Shown here piece by piece: positions 23,319 to 35,446 of a stretch of 64,000 nt of DNA. The position numbers and the translations under genes are program-made. The stretch is from Musa acuminata AAA Group (taxonomy: Eukaryota; Streptophyta; Magnoliopsida; Zingiberales; Musaceae): the NCBI RefSeq assembly GCF_036884655.1, contig NC_088355.1, positions 25,791,001 to 25,855,000 on the forward strand, given 5' to 3'. Position 1 is the stretch's first letter; each line of letters begins with the position of its first letter. A model generated the notes under the pieces. It was not told the DNA's origin and did not search any database. It saw only the letters and a program-made list of their open reading frames with translations.

Positions 23319-24040
23319 TGTTAGGATCAAGAGCGACACTAAGAGGGGCCGAGGGGGGAGGGGGGGTAAATTAGTGCAACGAAAAAATCATCGATTTTGT
23401 AAGATATTTGTTCGTTGAAAACCAATCTCGAAAAGTGCTTAACTTTAGAGTAAATGAACTAGCAATTAACTTAGAAAGTAATATAAATAATAAAAAGCAG
23501 AATAAAAATGAGCACACCAGAATTTATAGTGGTTCGGTCATTGTGACCTACATCCACTTCTAATTCCACCTCCGTCGAGGTCATCGACGTCCACTAATGG
23601 TCTTCCTTCATTGGGCGAAGACCAACCACCCTCTTTATTGTACTTTCTCCTTTTCACGGGTTTAGGAGATAACCCTTACAAGCCTCACACCTCTCTTGAA
23701 TGATCACAAGACTTAGAAAGGGAGGAGGAGGACTCTTAGCACTTTCACAATACTTACCACCCCAAGACTTTAAGATATTATTTATACTTTTGTGTTCTTT
23801 CATGCAGAAAAGGGTGGGGTATTTATAGGCCCTAATGACTTCAAAATTAGAGTCAAAATGTGTCTCATCCCGGATTTTCGGGATACTAGCGGTACCACCG
23901 CCTATCGACTGACACCGCCCAATCTGGGCGATACCACCTCTCAGTCTGGGTAGTATAACTGACTGACAGAGCTTGGAGACCGAGCTCTGGTGGTACCACT
24001 GCTTGGCAGCATTAACTGCTAGTAGTACCACTGCCCATAC
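23319..24040 (-). repeat. SIR-1 3' LTR, truncated
   Basis: This has the LTR 3' half only (ends GATCCTAACA at 23,319), including TATAAATA near 23,820 and a disrupted G-rich run (23,335-23,365). At about 24,036-24,045 it passes into internal non-coding sequence; the words around 'cccataccacttt' resemble both partners, suggesting a deletion at short homology. Confidence 0.75.
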
Positions 24041-24774
24041 CACTTTCAAGTATCCATGCCATATTACGATGCATTTCAAGCATTCATGATACATCCATAA
24101 TGATTCATGATATATTTCAAATATTCATAATGCCAAGTTGTCATCAATTTACCATATTTCTCCCCCTTTATCATCAACAAAAAGGAAATGAGCAATCATT
24201 TTAAGCAAAAAATTTACTTTTTGCGATAGGATTCTTCTTAAAACAGAAAAGAGAAGGAAAAGTCCATGAATAGTGCATTTATCAAGAAGAATTGAGATAT
24301 TGAAAGTTCATGAATAATACAAGGAGAAACAATGAGTGATTGAAAATTCATTTCATCAAGAGAGATTCATAATAAGAGCTACAGATGTATCATTTCATGA
24401 CATAGAATTCATGAATGTTCTTTTATGAAAGAAAAATTCATGAATAAAATTCGTGAAAGTTGTTTCTATCAAATGAATTCATGATCTTTGCAAAAGTTTA
24501 CAAGTCAATAAAATCTATTTCTCATTAAAAATTTACAATAGTGAAATTCATGAGATGTATTTGTCAATAAAATCCATGAGTGAAGTTATTTAGTATATCA
24601 AAAATCATTAAGTGATGGAGCAAGGGTATGAAGTAAATTTGATACCAAGTTAAGAGGAAGATAAAAATGAAATAAATTCATGAAAGTTCCATTCATGAAA
24701 TAAATTAAGAGGAAGATAGTCCGGAAAAGAAATACAACAAACTCATGCATTCGGACAGTTTAACATGCCTACCT
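24041..24774 (-). other. SIR-1 3' non-coding region
   Basis: AT-rich, 'aaattcatgaa'-rich sequence similar to 3,600-4,440 in GP-1 and 56,400-57,000 in GP-2. It contains the internal polypurine-like word (minus strand TGATAAAGGGGGAGAAA, about 24,156-24,174). No gene is seen. Confidence 0.6.
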
Positions 24775-27700
24775 CTCTTCTAATGAAATCAAATTGTTCT
24801 TCATTTAAAGGTTTTGTAAAGATATCAGCTAATTGCTGTTTTGCATCAATGAACTCTAAGATTACATCATGATTATTAACATGATCTTATATAAAGTGAT
24901 GCCTAATGTCAATATGTTTAGTTCTAGAGTGTTGAATATGATTTTTTATTAAACATATTGCACTTGTGTTATCACATTTTATGGGAATATTCTTAAGATA
25001 AATTCTATAATCTTCTAATGTATTTTTCATCTATACAACTTGTGCACAACATGTACTAGCTGCTATGTATTCGGCTTTGGTCATAGATAGTGTAATCGAG
25101 TTTTGTTTCTTGGAAGACTAAGAGACAAGTACATGACCTAAGAATTGACATGTTCCGGATGTGCTTTTCTATCTATTCAACATCCAACAAAATTCACATC
25201 AACATAAGTAATTAATTCAAATTTTTTAGATTTTGGATACCATAATCCTACATTAGTGGTTCCTTTAAGATATCTAAGAATTCTTTTAACTACTTTAAGA
25301 TAAGATAGCTTAGGATGAGATTGAAACCTAGCACATAGTCCTACACTAAACATGATGTGCGGTCTAGTTGTGGTGAGGTATAGTGAACTACCTATTATAC
25401 CCCTATAAGCTTTTTGATCAAAGCTTTCTCCACTTTCATTAATCTCTAACTTAGTGGAGGTACTCATAGGAGTATTGATAGCCTTTGAACTATCAATGTT
25501 AAACCATTTTAGAAAGTCTAATATATATTTTGTTTGACAAAGAAAAATATCATCACTAAGTTATTTGATTTGTAAGCCTAAAAAGAAAGTTAGTTCACCC
25601 ATTAAACTCATTTTAAACTTTTGGCTCATATTCTTGGCAAACGATTCGCATAAGGATTCATTTGTAGAACCAACAATGTAGTATTGACCTTACCTTTAGA
25701 GAAATTATTGGATAAGAAAGGAGCTAAGTCTCTCATACCAAGCTCTTGGGGCTTGTTTTAATCCATAGAGAGGTTTAGTCAATTTAAACACATGATTCGA
25801 AAAATTATCATTCTTAAATTTGGGAGGTCATTCAACATAAACTTCTTTAGAAATAAAGTCATTAAGAAAAACACTTTTAACATCTATTTGAAATAACTTA
25901 AAGTTATTACAACTAGCATAGGTAAGGAGCATCCTTATGACTTCTTATCTTTCTACAAGAGCGAAGGTTTATTCATAATCGATACTTTCTTGTTGTTTAA
26001 AACCCTTGGCCACTAATCTAGCCTTATTTCTAACCACGATATCAAATTCATCTTGCTTGTTTCTAAAGACCCATTTAGTACCAATAACTAAATGGTTACT
26101 AGGTCTCAGAACAAGCTCCCACATCTCATTTCTCTCAAATTGGTTCAACTCTTCTTGCATTGTGATAACCCATGAATTATCTTTCAGGGCCTCGTCAATG
26201 CATTTAGGTTCAATTTGAGAAAGAAAAGCGGCGTTGACACAAAAATTTTTAAGAGAAGAACGAGTTTGAACCCCTTTCGATATGTCTCATATGATTAGCT
26301 CCTTACGATGAGTATCTACATATTTCAATTCTTTGGGTAAAGATGTTTCGGAAGAAGATATATCCAAGTTGCTAGTTAGAGGAGAGGGTTCATTTAAATT
26401 CAAAGCATCAAAATAAAGATCGTCCTCAAACTCATTTTTCTTAAATTTAGAGACTTCATTAAAGACGACATCAGACTCTTCTAAGACCAAGGTTCTTTTG
26501 TTAAAGACATGAAAGACTTTTGAAATAGAAGAATAACCAAGAAAAATTCCTTCATCGGATTTTGCATCAAATGTTCCTAAGGCATCTTTTTCATTCAATA
26601 TAAAATATTTACAACTGAAAACTTTAAAGTACGAAACATTGGGTTTTTTGTCATTCCACAATTCATAGGGAGTTTTGGAAAGTAATGGTCTTACTAGAAT
26701 CCTATTCATGACATAGCATGCCATATTAACGGCTTCGGCCCAAAAATATTTGGGTAGGCTATGTTCATTTAACATGGTTCTTGCTATTTCTTATAAATTA
26801 CTATTTTTTCTTTCTACTACTTCATTTTGTTAAGGATTTCTCAGAGTAGAGAAATTATGGTGGTATCCATTAGATTCATAAAAATTTTGGAAATCATAGT
26901 TTTGAAATTCGCCACCGTGATCACTCCGAATTGATGAAATCATAAAGCCTTTTTTATTTTAAACAAGTTTACAAAACTTAGAAAAATACCTAAAGCAATC
27001 ACTTTTCTGTGCCAAGAAGTATGTCCAAGTATATCAACTATAACCGTCCACAATTACAAAGGTGTATTTGCTACCTCCTAGGCTTGATGTATCAATTAGT
27101 CCAAACAAATCTATATGGATAAATTACAATGGTCTAGAGATGCTTATTTGATTCTTTGGTTTGAAACTACCTTTTATTTGTTTTCCTAGTTGACATGCAT
27201 CACACACATTATCTTTAAGAAACTTAATGTTAGGAATACCTCTTACAGGTTCTTTAGATAAGATTTGAGAGATTAGTATCATGCTAGCGTGACCTAATCT
27301 CCTATGCCAAAGCTAAGCATCGTCATTCAAAATCGAAAAATATATTTCATTACAAAAATTATCAATATCAATAGTGTATACATTATTTTGTTTTAGGGCA
27401 ATTATAGAGGTGTTTTTGTATGGTTGTTCAATAATGCAAGCATTGGATTCAAAACTAATAACATATATTTTATCACATAATTGACTAATACTCAATAGAT
27501 TATACTTTAAGCCATCAACCAACAACACATATTTAATCAGAAAGTTGGATTTGTTACCTATGGTTCCTTTGCCAATGATTTTACCCTTGTTATTGTCTCC
27601 GAAGGTGACATACCCTTCGTCTAGGCTAGTGAGCTTAGAGAATTGAAATGGATCTCTCATCATATGCCTTGAGCATCTACTATCAAGGTACCATCTCTTA

Positions 27701-27834
27701 CTCCTAGCTTATGATGGTAAATATTTTGACAAAAAAGGATGATTTTTAGGTACCTATTTGACCTTGGTTGCCTAAAAAATCGATCGACTTAACTTATCAT
27801 TTTATATTTAGTTCTTTATGGTTCCTTTGGGAAC
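24775..27834 (-). pseudogene. SIR-1 pol: protease, integrase, RT and RNase H remnants
   Basis: Reading leftwards: protease to pre-integrase text (27,663-27,313, then LWHRRLGH at about 27,290 with TAG just before it), integrase core (about 27,200-26,800), the integrase C-terminal region (26,775-26,287), RT start (GTKWVFRNK near 26,075), RT core, and RNase H (25,467-24,780). Several stops and frameshifts divide the gene, and the YVDD region has been lost near 25,680. Pol would process Gag, copy the RNA and integrate the DNA; this copy cannot. Confidence 0.8.
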
Positions 27835-29306
27835 CTAAATTAATTTTTGTGGACTACATCTCTTAAACGAACATTTATAAGCAATATGTCTAAATTTACA
27901 ACAAAAATTGCATTTGTTTCGAGGTGAAACATGCAAAGTTGGGCCTATAACAAAGATGGTTAGATTTTTATGAGTGTTACTCATAAAGCCGATTCCATCT
28001 CTTCTATAAATATGATTATTACTTGCAAGGATCATATTTAAGGATTTGCTACCTATTTTAAATTTTTCTAAGGTTTCATGTAGTTGCAAATTCTCCTTTT
28101 TAAGCATTTCTAATTCATCACATTTTGTGTAAGGAGCTAAACTATCATTATGCTCAATTTTTAATCATTCAAAATCACTAACAAGAGAGGCATGCTCCTT
28201 TCTTAAGGAATTATACTTTTTACTCAATGTTCTACGTTCATTAAACAATTCATGAAAAGCACTTAAAATCTCATTGAAAGATAAATTTGCATCTAATGAA
28301 CTACTTACCTCATCTCCGATAGCCATTAGTGCATAGTTGGTGATCTCCTTGTTGCTTTGTTCTTCACCTTCGAAATCGCTCGAGTTATCCCACGTTGCTT
28401 TAAGGGTATTCTTCTTATTTGGTTGCTTCTTCTTTACTTGGGGACATTCACTTTTGAAATGTCTTGGCTTCTTGCATTCCTAGCATATAGCTTATTTTTT
28501 CTTGGGTTCAATTTTATATTTAGTGTCATTTTTAGATTTATTTATTTTTATGAATTTTTGAACTTTCTTGTCAAGAGTGTCAAGTCATCATCATAGTCCT
28601 CATCACTTGAATTTTCTTTCAAGTGGTCTTTATGAGTTCTTAGTGTCATATCCTTCCTATTCTTTGGAAGGTTGTTCTCAAGCTCTTCATGAGCATTGCA
28701 AGTCATCTCATAGGTCATTAATGACTCGATAAGTTCTTCGAGATAGAAATTATTCAAATCCTTTGCCTCTTGAGTGACTGTTACTTTAGGGTCCCAACTC
28801 TTTGGAAGGGATCTCAATATTTTATTAACAAGTTCAAAGTTTAAAAAATATTTGCCAAGAGCTTTTAAACTATTGACGACATTCATAAAATGGGTGTACA
28901 TGTCAATAATAGTTTCGCTTGGCTTCATCTGGAACAATTCATAAGTATGAACTAAAAGATTTATCTTGGACTCCTTTACTCTACTAGTACCTTCGTGAGT
29001 GATTTCAAGTGTGTGCCAAATGTCGAAAGCCATTTCATAAATAGACACTCGAATGAACTCATTTTTATCTAAAGCACAAAACAAGACATTCATAGCCTTG
29101 GCTTTAAAGCGAAAGTCTTCTTCTCCAACTTATTCCAATCGTTTGGAAGAGAAGACTTTTGAAAATAATTTTCTATGATGTTCCATAACTCAAAATCCAT
29201 AGAAATTAGAAAAATCTTCATTCTAGTCTTCCAAGAGGTGTTTCATCCCATTGAACATGGGTGGATGTGTAATTGAATGACCCTCTTAGTTGTTAGTAAA
29301 TACCAT
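27835..29306 (-). pseudogene. SIR-1 gag
   Basis: Gag starts near 29,306 (MVFTNN then a stop) and is frameshifted early. A clean part at 29,093-28,548 shows CALDKNEF, WHTLEITHEGTSRVKESK and the middle of the UBN2-type core. A segment at 28,107-27,835 shows the second zinc knuckle CNFCCKFRHIAYKC. The frame ends at TAG (27,835-27,837), followed by the inverted repeat GGTTCC CAAA GGAACC. The same TAG plus repeat is found in SIR-2 and GP-2. Confidence 0.8.
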
Positions 29307-29356
29307 CTCTTTTGGGTTTCAAACCAAAATGAGAGTGACCTTGCTATGATACTAAT

Positions 29357-30575
29357 TATTAGGATCAACGACGACACTAATAGAAGAGGGGGGGGGGGGG
29401 GCAGAGTGATTTAGTGCAGCGAAAAAATCATCGATTTTATAAGATATTCATTCAATGAAAACCAATCTCAGAAAGTGCTTAATTTTAGAGTAAATGAACT
29501 AGAAATTAACTTAGAAAGTAATAGCAGTAATAAAAAGCTGAATGGAAATGAGCACACTAGAATTTATAGTGGTTCGATCATTGTGACATACATTCACTTT
29601 CGATTCCTCCTTCGTTGAGGTTACCGACGTCCACTAATAGTCTTCCTTCAATGGGTGAAGACTAACCACCCTCTTTACTGCACTTTCTCTTTTTCACGGA
29701 TTTAGGAGATAACCCTTATAAGTCTCATACCTCTCTTGAATGTTTAGAAGACTTGGAAAGGGAGGAGGACTCTTAGCACTTTTACAACACTTAACACCCC
29801 AAGACTTCAAGATATTATTCACACTTGTATGTTCTTTCATATAGAAAAGGGTGGGGTATTTATAGGTCCCAATAGCTTCAAAATTGGAGTCAAAAAGTAT
29901 CTCATCCCATATTTTCAAGGTATTGGAAATAGCACTACCATTATTGGATGGTACCACCACCTGTAGACTGACACTAGGTGGTACCACCGCTTAACAGAGC
30001 TCGAAGACCGAGCTCTGGCAGTACCACTACCTGACAGGGTGGTACCACCGCTTGGCAGCTTTAACTGTCGACGGTACAATCGCCCAAACCACTTTGGAGA
30101 CTGACTCCCAAGCAGTGCCATCGCCGGGCATGACTTCAGGTGCTGAATAGACTGTTCGACTGGCCCAATTCAGCCATGTTAAGGGCCCAATTGGCCCCTA
30201 ACTAAGTTAGTGGGATTATCTCACAATTCTAACTCAACTTATGGTCTAACTATGATAATTAAGACATTTAACTAAGCAATCTCTATATAGAATGTCAATT
30301 GTTCTCTTGATGAACTTCCGACGAACTCCCGATGAAATCTCAACGAACTCCCGATGAAATCTCAACGAACTCCCCACGAACTCTCGGCGAGCTCTCGACG
30401 AACTCTTAGTGAGCTTCTAGCAAATTTTTGGCACATCGTCCAATCTTTGACTCCGGCCCAACATCTGCTTGATGCCTTACTGCTATCATAGTTAATCCTG
30501 AACAGTTATCTCAACATATAGATTAGATCAAACAATTTATTAATTAATTTTATCATCAAAATCTGAGATTCAACA
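29357..30575 (-). repeat. SIR-1 5' LTR
   Basis: 1,219 bases, TGTTGAATCTCAG on the minus strand at 30,575 to GATCCTAATA at 29,357 (the terminal CA is changed to TA). A TATAAATA box is near 29,856. The C-run near the 3' end is long (14 G on the plus strand near 29,390). The primer-binding site next to it is mutated (ATTAGTATCATAGC). Confidence 0.82.
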
Positions 30576-31191
30576 CCATGCATGTCATTTCATCGGTTAT
30601 TAATGACCCGATAAGTTCTTCAAGTGAAAACTTGTTTAAGTCTTTTGCCTCTTGTATTACAGTTACTTTAGGATCCTAGTTTTTAGGAAGAGATCATAAA
30701 ATTTTGTTCACAAGTTCCAAGTTAGATAAACTTTTACCAAGTGCTTTTAAACTATTGACAACATCTATAAAACAGGTGTACATATCAATAATCATTTCAC
30801 TTGGCTTCATACAAAACATTTCAAAATCATACATCAAAAGATTAATCTTTGAATCTTTAACTCTACTAGTGCTTTCATGTGTGATTTCAAGAGTGTGCCA
30901 ATTATTGTATTCGGATTCACAAGTCGAAATACGATTAAACTCATTTTTATTCAAAGCATAAAATAAAGCATTCATTTTCGCATTTAAATAAAACGATTTT
31001 TTCTCAAAGTCATTCCATTCATTCATTGATTTAGAGGGGGTTTGAAAGCCAATTTCAACGATATTCCATAAATCAAAGTTCAAAGAAAGCAAGAAAATTC
31101 TCATTTGAGTTTTCCAATAAGTATAGTTCGTCATATTGAACATAGGAGGACAAAAAATAGAGTGACCCTCTTGAAATCCGAAAAGAGCCAT
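30576..31191 (-). pseudogene. GO-1 gag, N-terminal part
   Basis: ATG at 31,191 opens MALFGFQEGHSI..., then TNYTYWKTQMRIFLLS and WHTLEITHESTSRVKDSK, a SIRE-type Gag. The frame runs 165 codons to TGA at 30,694 (after LVNKIL) and then a TAG a few codons later (in PKN*DP). GO-2 has stops at the same two codons. SIR-1 interrupts the gene at 30,575; it resumes at 23,318. The primer-binding site is at about 31,229-31,240 (minus strand TTGGTATCAGAGC). Confidence 0.8.
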
Positions 31192-31241
31192 TTCTCTTAG
31201 GTGTTAAACCAAATAAGAAAAAACATGGCTCTGATACCAAC

Positions 31242-32643
31242 TGTTAGGATTGAGTCGACACTAAGAGGGGGGGGGGGGGTGGGTTGGGGGTTTGAATTAG
31301 TGCTTACAATAAAAATGACGTCGGTTCAAAAAATCTTCGTTTCAACAAAAATCGATAGCGGAAATGCTTAACTTTAAAAGCGTACGAAAGCGTAGTAAAA
31401 ATAAGAAATTAGTTTGCAATGAAACTAAAGAGCTTAAAGAAAATACAAACCGAGTTTTATAGTGGTTCGGTCATCGTGACCTACATCCACTCCCGATTCC
31501 TCTTCCGTCAAGGCCATCAACATCCACTAATGATCTTCCTTCAATAGACGAAGACCAATCACCTTTTAACAACTCTATTCTCCTTTTACAAGCTCAGGAG
31601 AGAACCTTTACACCCCCCACTACCTCCTCTTTTAAACTTCACTAACACTCAGAGTTAGAGAGGAGTTCTCATAAGATTACAATAGCATTTTCTTTTCTTT
31701 TTGTTTTCAGTTGTTCTATTTGCTGAGCAGGGATGAGAGGGGTATTTATAGGCCCCAAATGGATTCAAACTTAGAGCCTAAAAGTGTCTCATCCCTGGTT
31801 TTCAAGGTGCTGGTGGTTCCACCACCTGTGCTGGGCGGTATTACCACCTACAGCATTGACACTAGGCGGTACCACCACCTGACACAGTCTGGGAGACTAT
31901 GTTTGGGTGATACCACTGCCTGACAAAGTTTGGGAGATTATGTTTGGGCGATACCACTGCCTAGACTAGCGGTACCACTGCTTAGACTAGCGGTACCACT
32001 GCTTGACATTGGGCAGTGGTCTGGTGGTACTACCACTTAACACAGTCTTGGAGACTATGTCTCGGAGACTAAGCCGTTAGCGGTGCCACCACTTAGACTG
32101 ACGGTGCCACCGCGTGGCCTAACTTTTGGGTCACTATATAAGCCTTTCTTTTGTTCCAAAATATTCCTAATTCGGGCTAGTTGGCTCCTAATTGAGTTGG
32201 CTTAATTACGTTCTAAACCAACCTAATTGCAACTAAAACTACTTCGATCTAGACAAATTATTACAAATAAGAATACTAAGTTGTACGGAATGTCATTGGT
32301 TCATCCGATACTTTGTCCAACCTTTCGGCACATTATCCTCTCCTTCGGCGTATTGCCCAATCGACATATTACCTTCTCGCAATATTCTATCTCCTTGGCA
32401 CAATATCTTATCTTCTTGGCCCGATGCTTGAACTCATGGCACGAAGCCTTTTGCCAACACATTGACCATTCCTCCGATCTAGCATCCAATCTTCTGACAT
32501 GTTCAATTATGGCCCAACTTCTTATTCTTCCTACTTTAATCAATTTGCCTCTCCTGATCGAAGCTAGTCCTACGCTACTCAAAACGTAGATTAGATCATA
32601 AACTCTATCAATTGGTTTCATCATCAAAACCCGAGATTTAACA
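31242..32643 (-). repeat. GO-1 5' LTR
   Basis: 1,402 bases, from TGTTAAATCTCGGG at 32,643 to AATCCTAACA at 31,242 on the minus strand. TATAAATA lies near 31,745. The U3 part contains several 'ggcggtaccaccacc' words, and a G-rich terminal run lies at 31,266-31,290. Its first 500 bases match the GO-1 3' LTR remnant and resemble GO-2. Confidence 0.85.
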
Positions 32644-33080
32644 TATCATATATCTCTGAATCCCTACATATCTATAGGATAGGATGAAGGAGGTCATGTG
32701 TCCTCCTCTCTAGTGATGATTCATACAATAGGGCTATGACAACGCTCCTCAAATCTCCAGGCCTGCTATTTGAGGAGGAGAAGGGGAGAGGAGAATATGA
32801 GGTGGCAACTAAGAAAACCTCTAGCCTATGGGTGTTTGGTTCCATCCTATATATAGAGGCCCCTATCAACTTAACCCTAATGGATCTACCATATTGGGTA
32901 TTGGATCTCTATCCAACAAACCAAGCCTCTTAGATTAGTGGATCTCTATCCAATAATATCTCATTGGCCCTTATTGGATCTCATCCATAGGATCCAATAA
33001 TTCAGGGGCTTATTAGATATATAATAAGATAGGGGGTCCGTCGGATATCTCATATCCGAACCTCTATTCGTCGCAACGCT
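32644..33080 (-). repeat. TOR LTR fragment between GO-1 and GO-2
   Basis: Minus-strand sequence matching the U5/R part of TOR LTRs (compare 51,625-52,045 and 52,755-53,185). It includes 'tatatagaggcccc', the reverse of the TATA region. Both ends are cut by GO elements, at 32,643 and 33,081. Confidence 0.8.
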
Positions 33081-33636
33081 TATTAAATCTCAGATTTTGA
33101 TTATGAAACCAATTGATAATGCTATGATATAATCTGCGTTTTGAGTGATGCAAGACTAGCTTCGATCAGAAGAGGCAAATTGATTAAAGCAAGAAGAATA
33201 AGAAGTTGAGTCGGAATTGAACATGTTAGAAGATTGGACATCAGGCCGGAGGAATGGTTGACGTGTCGACAGAAGGCTTTATGCCATGAGTTCGGGCATC
33301 AGACTAAAGGATCGGACATTGCACTAAGGAGATTGGAGGTTGCAGGTGTCAACATGTTGATTGGGCAATATGCCGAAGGAGAGGACGATGCATTGAAGGA
33401 TCGGACGAAGCGTCGGAAGAATCAATGACATGCCGGACGACAGATGATTTGTGCTTTGTAATAATTTATCTAGATTGAGTTAGTTTAGGTCGTAATTGAG
33501 TTGGTTTCGGGTGTAACCATTCAAAATCAATTAGGGCCCCATTGGGCCTGAGTTGGGACTGTTTTGTGCCAAGTGGAAGGCCTATTCGATCACCCAAGGT
33601 TAGGTGGAACCACACATGAGTTGGAAAACTCAAGAG
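33081..33636 (+). repeat. GO-2 5' LTR, first part
   Basis: It starts TATTAAATCTCAG (TG changed to TA). It aligns with 46,012-46,568 of the 3' LTR nearly base for base and continues at 42,919 after SIR-2. Its last five bases, AAGAG (33,632-33,636), are the left TSD copy of SIR-2. Confidence 0.85.
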
Positions 33637-35446
33637 TGTTAGGATCAAGAGCACTAAGAGGGGGGGGGGAGGTGAATTAGTGCAGCAGAAATCTTTCACG
33701 ATAAAAAAAATCGTTCGAACGATAAAAGCGATTTCGGTATGAAAGCCGAATCTAAGATTACTTTAACTTAAGATCAAGCAAGATGACATTAAAGTAAATC
33801 TATGAAGGCAGTTTGCAGTTATGATGAAAATCAGAATATAAGCGTAAACTGAAATACGACGTTCGTACGATAAAAGCGATTTCGGTATGAAAGCCGATTC
33901 AGAAACTACTTTAACTTGAGATGAAGCGAGATGCAGTTAAAGAAAAGATATAAGGGCAGTTTACAGTTATAATGGAAATCAAAACGTAAGCGCAAACTAA
34001 AATATGATGTTCGTACGATAAAACTGATTTGCGTCTAGACGCCGATTCGGAAAGCACTAAACTTTGAAACATGTTCGTAAAAGCACAGAAGGCAGTAAGC
34101 TATTGAGGAGGTTTGCAGTAAAGATAAGATGCTCAAAGTAAATGCAAACCGAGATTTAGAGTGGTTCGGTCAATCTTGACCTACTCCACTTTTGGCTTCC
34201 TCCACCGACGAGGTCACCGACGTCAACTAGAGGCCTTCCTTCAATAGGTGAAGGCCAACCACCCTTTTACAGTTTCACTCCTTTTGACGGGCTTAGGAGA
34301 CAACCCTTATAGAATTTCCTTTCCTCTCTTAACAGATTAGAACTTGGAAGGAAAGAGGAAGAAGAACTTTCAACTCATAGAACACTTTTGAGCTCTAAAA
34401 ATCACAAAGTAAAATCAGAATTTTGGTGGTTTCTGGGTGCCCTTTCAGTGCTGAAAGGGTGGGGTATTTATAGGCCCCAACCCAATTTGAATTTGGAGCT
34501 CAAAACTGTCAATTCCCGAAATTCCGGGATCTGGCGGTTGCACCGCCTGGCAGAGCTTGAAGACTGAGCTTATGGGCGGTGCCACCTCTTATTAGGGGCG
34601 GTTGCACCTCCTGCTAGAGCTCGAAGACCGAGCTCAGGCGGTGCCATCGCCTGATTGAGGCGGTTGCACCGCTCAGCCAAAGCTCGGAGACTGAGCCAAA
34701 GCGGTGCCACCTCTGTCAGGGGCAGTTGCACCTCCTGCCAGAGCTCGAAGACTGAGCTCAGGCGGTGCCACCGCCTGACTGAGGCAGTTGCACCGCTCAG
34801 CCAAAGCTCGGAGACCGAGCCCAAGCATTGCCACCTCTGTCAGGGGCGGTTGCACCTCCTGCCAGAGCTCGAAGACTGAGCTCAGGCGGTGCCACTGCCT
34901 GACTGAGGCGGTTGAACCGCCTGGCAGAAATCAGGGTCCGAATGGGTTGATTCATTTGGCCCAATTTTGGTTTTTCAGGGGCCCAATTGCCCCAAGATTA
35001 AGTTAATGGGATCACCTCCCATTTCCAACTTAATCATTATGCTAGCTATGATATTTCCTAAGATATTTACTGTAACTTACTCCGGTGCGTCAATCGCTTC
35101 TTCTGGCGAGCTTCCGGCAAACTTCTGTCGATCATCCGATGAACCCTCAGTGATGCTCCTGCGGACTTCTAGCAAACTCCTGGACTTGCGACGATCCACT
35201 TGGCGAGTTCCGACGATCTTCTTTGGTAAGCTCATGGACTTCTCGGATTTGTTCTCACAGAACCTCCGACGATTGTCCGAACTTTCGTCGAACTCTCGAA
35301 CTCCCAACATGATCATTGTCTTGACTCCGGTGCAACTCCTGCTGCATATCTTACTTTCATCGTAGTTAATCCTGCACACTTATCTCAACATAGAGATTAG
35401 ATAACAAATGACAATTGACTTCATCATCAAAATCCGAGATTCAACA
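33637..35446 (-). repeat. SIR-2 3' LTR
   Basis: 1,810 bases, TGTTGAATCTCGG to GATCCTAACA on the minus strand. It is 120 bases longer than its partner because the U3 palindromic array (about 34,520-34,930) has one more unit of roughly 130 bases. The TATA box (TATAAATA, minus) is at 34,465-34,472, followed in element sense by the perfect inverted repeat CCCTTTCAG / CTGAAAGGG (34,440-34,459). Confidence 0.92.
34520..34930 (-). repeat. U3 array of short palindromes in the SIR-2 3' LTR
   Basis: Alternating modules of two kinds: GGCGGTGCCACCGCC-type and AGCTCGAAGACCGAGCT-type inverted repeats, arranged in units of about 130 bases. The 5' LTR has the same array with fewer units (42,120-42,390). Related words occur in GP, GO and the solo LTR. 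Frames reading through it (CNRLSQAVAPPELGL and similar) are repeat by-products. Confidence 0.8.

Larger units (their letters stand above)
23319..30575 (-). mobile_element. SIR-1: SIRE/Maximus-like copia element with decayed pol
   Basis: Inserted in the GO-1 gag with flanking CTATG (23,314-23,318) and CCATG (30,576-30,580), a TSD with one mismatch. The 5' LTR is 29,357-30,575. The 3' LTR is shortened (23,319 to about 24,040) and fused to internal sequence, so its polypurine tract is lost. Gag, protease, integrase, RT and RNase H are all recognisable on the minus strand but carry many stops and shifts. Confidence 0.82.
664..32643 (-). mobile_element. GO-1: gag-only SIRE-related copia element, host of nested insertions
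   Basis: The pieces at 664-1,807, 21,509-23,318 and 30,576-32,643 read continuously on the minus strand once GP-1 and SIR-1 are removed. In element order they are: 5' LTR (32,643-31,242), primer-binding site, gag (31,191 onward, resuming at 23,318 and ending at 22,920), a long non-coding stretch, polypurine tract (from 1,165) and the start of the 3' LTR (1,164-664). No protease, integrase, RT or RNase H sequence is present. GO-2 has the same organisation, so absence of pol is a family trait. TOR-1 interrupts the 3' LTR. Confidence 0.8.

Noticed and set aside
34570..34879. Frames in the SIR-2 LTR U3 (e.g. CNRLSQAVAPPELGL)
   Set aside because: They follow the palindromic array on both strands and change with unit number, so they are by-products.
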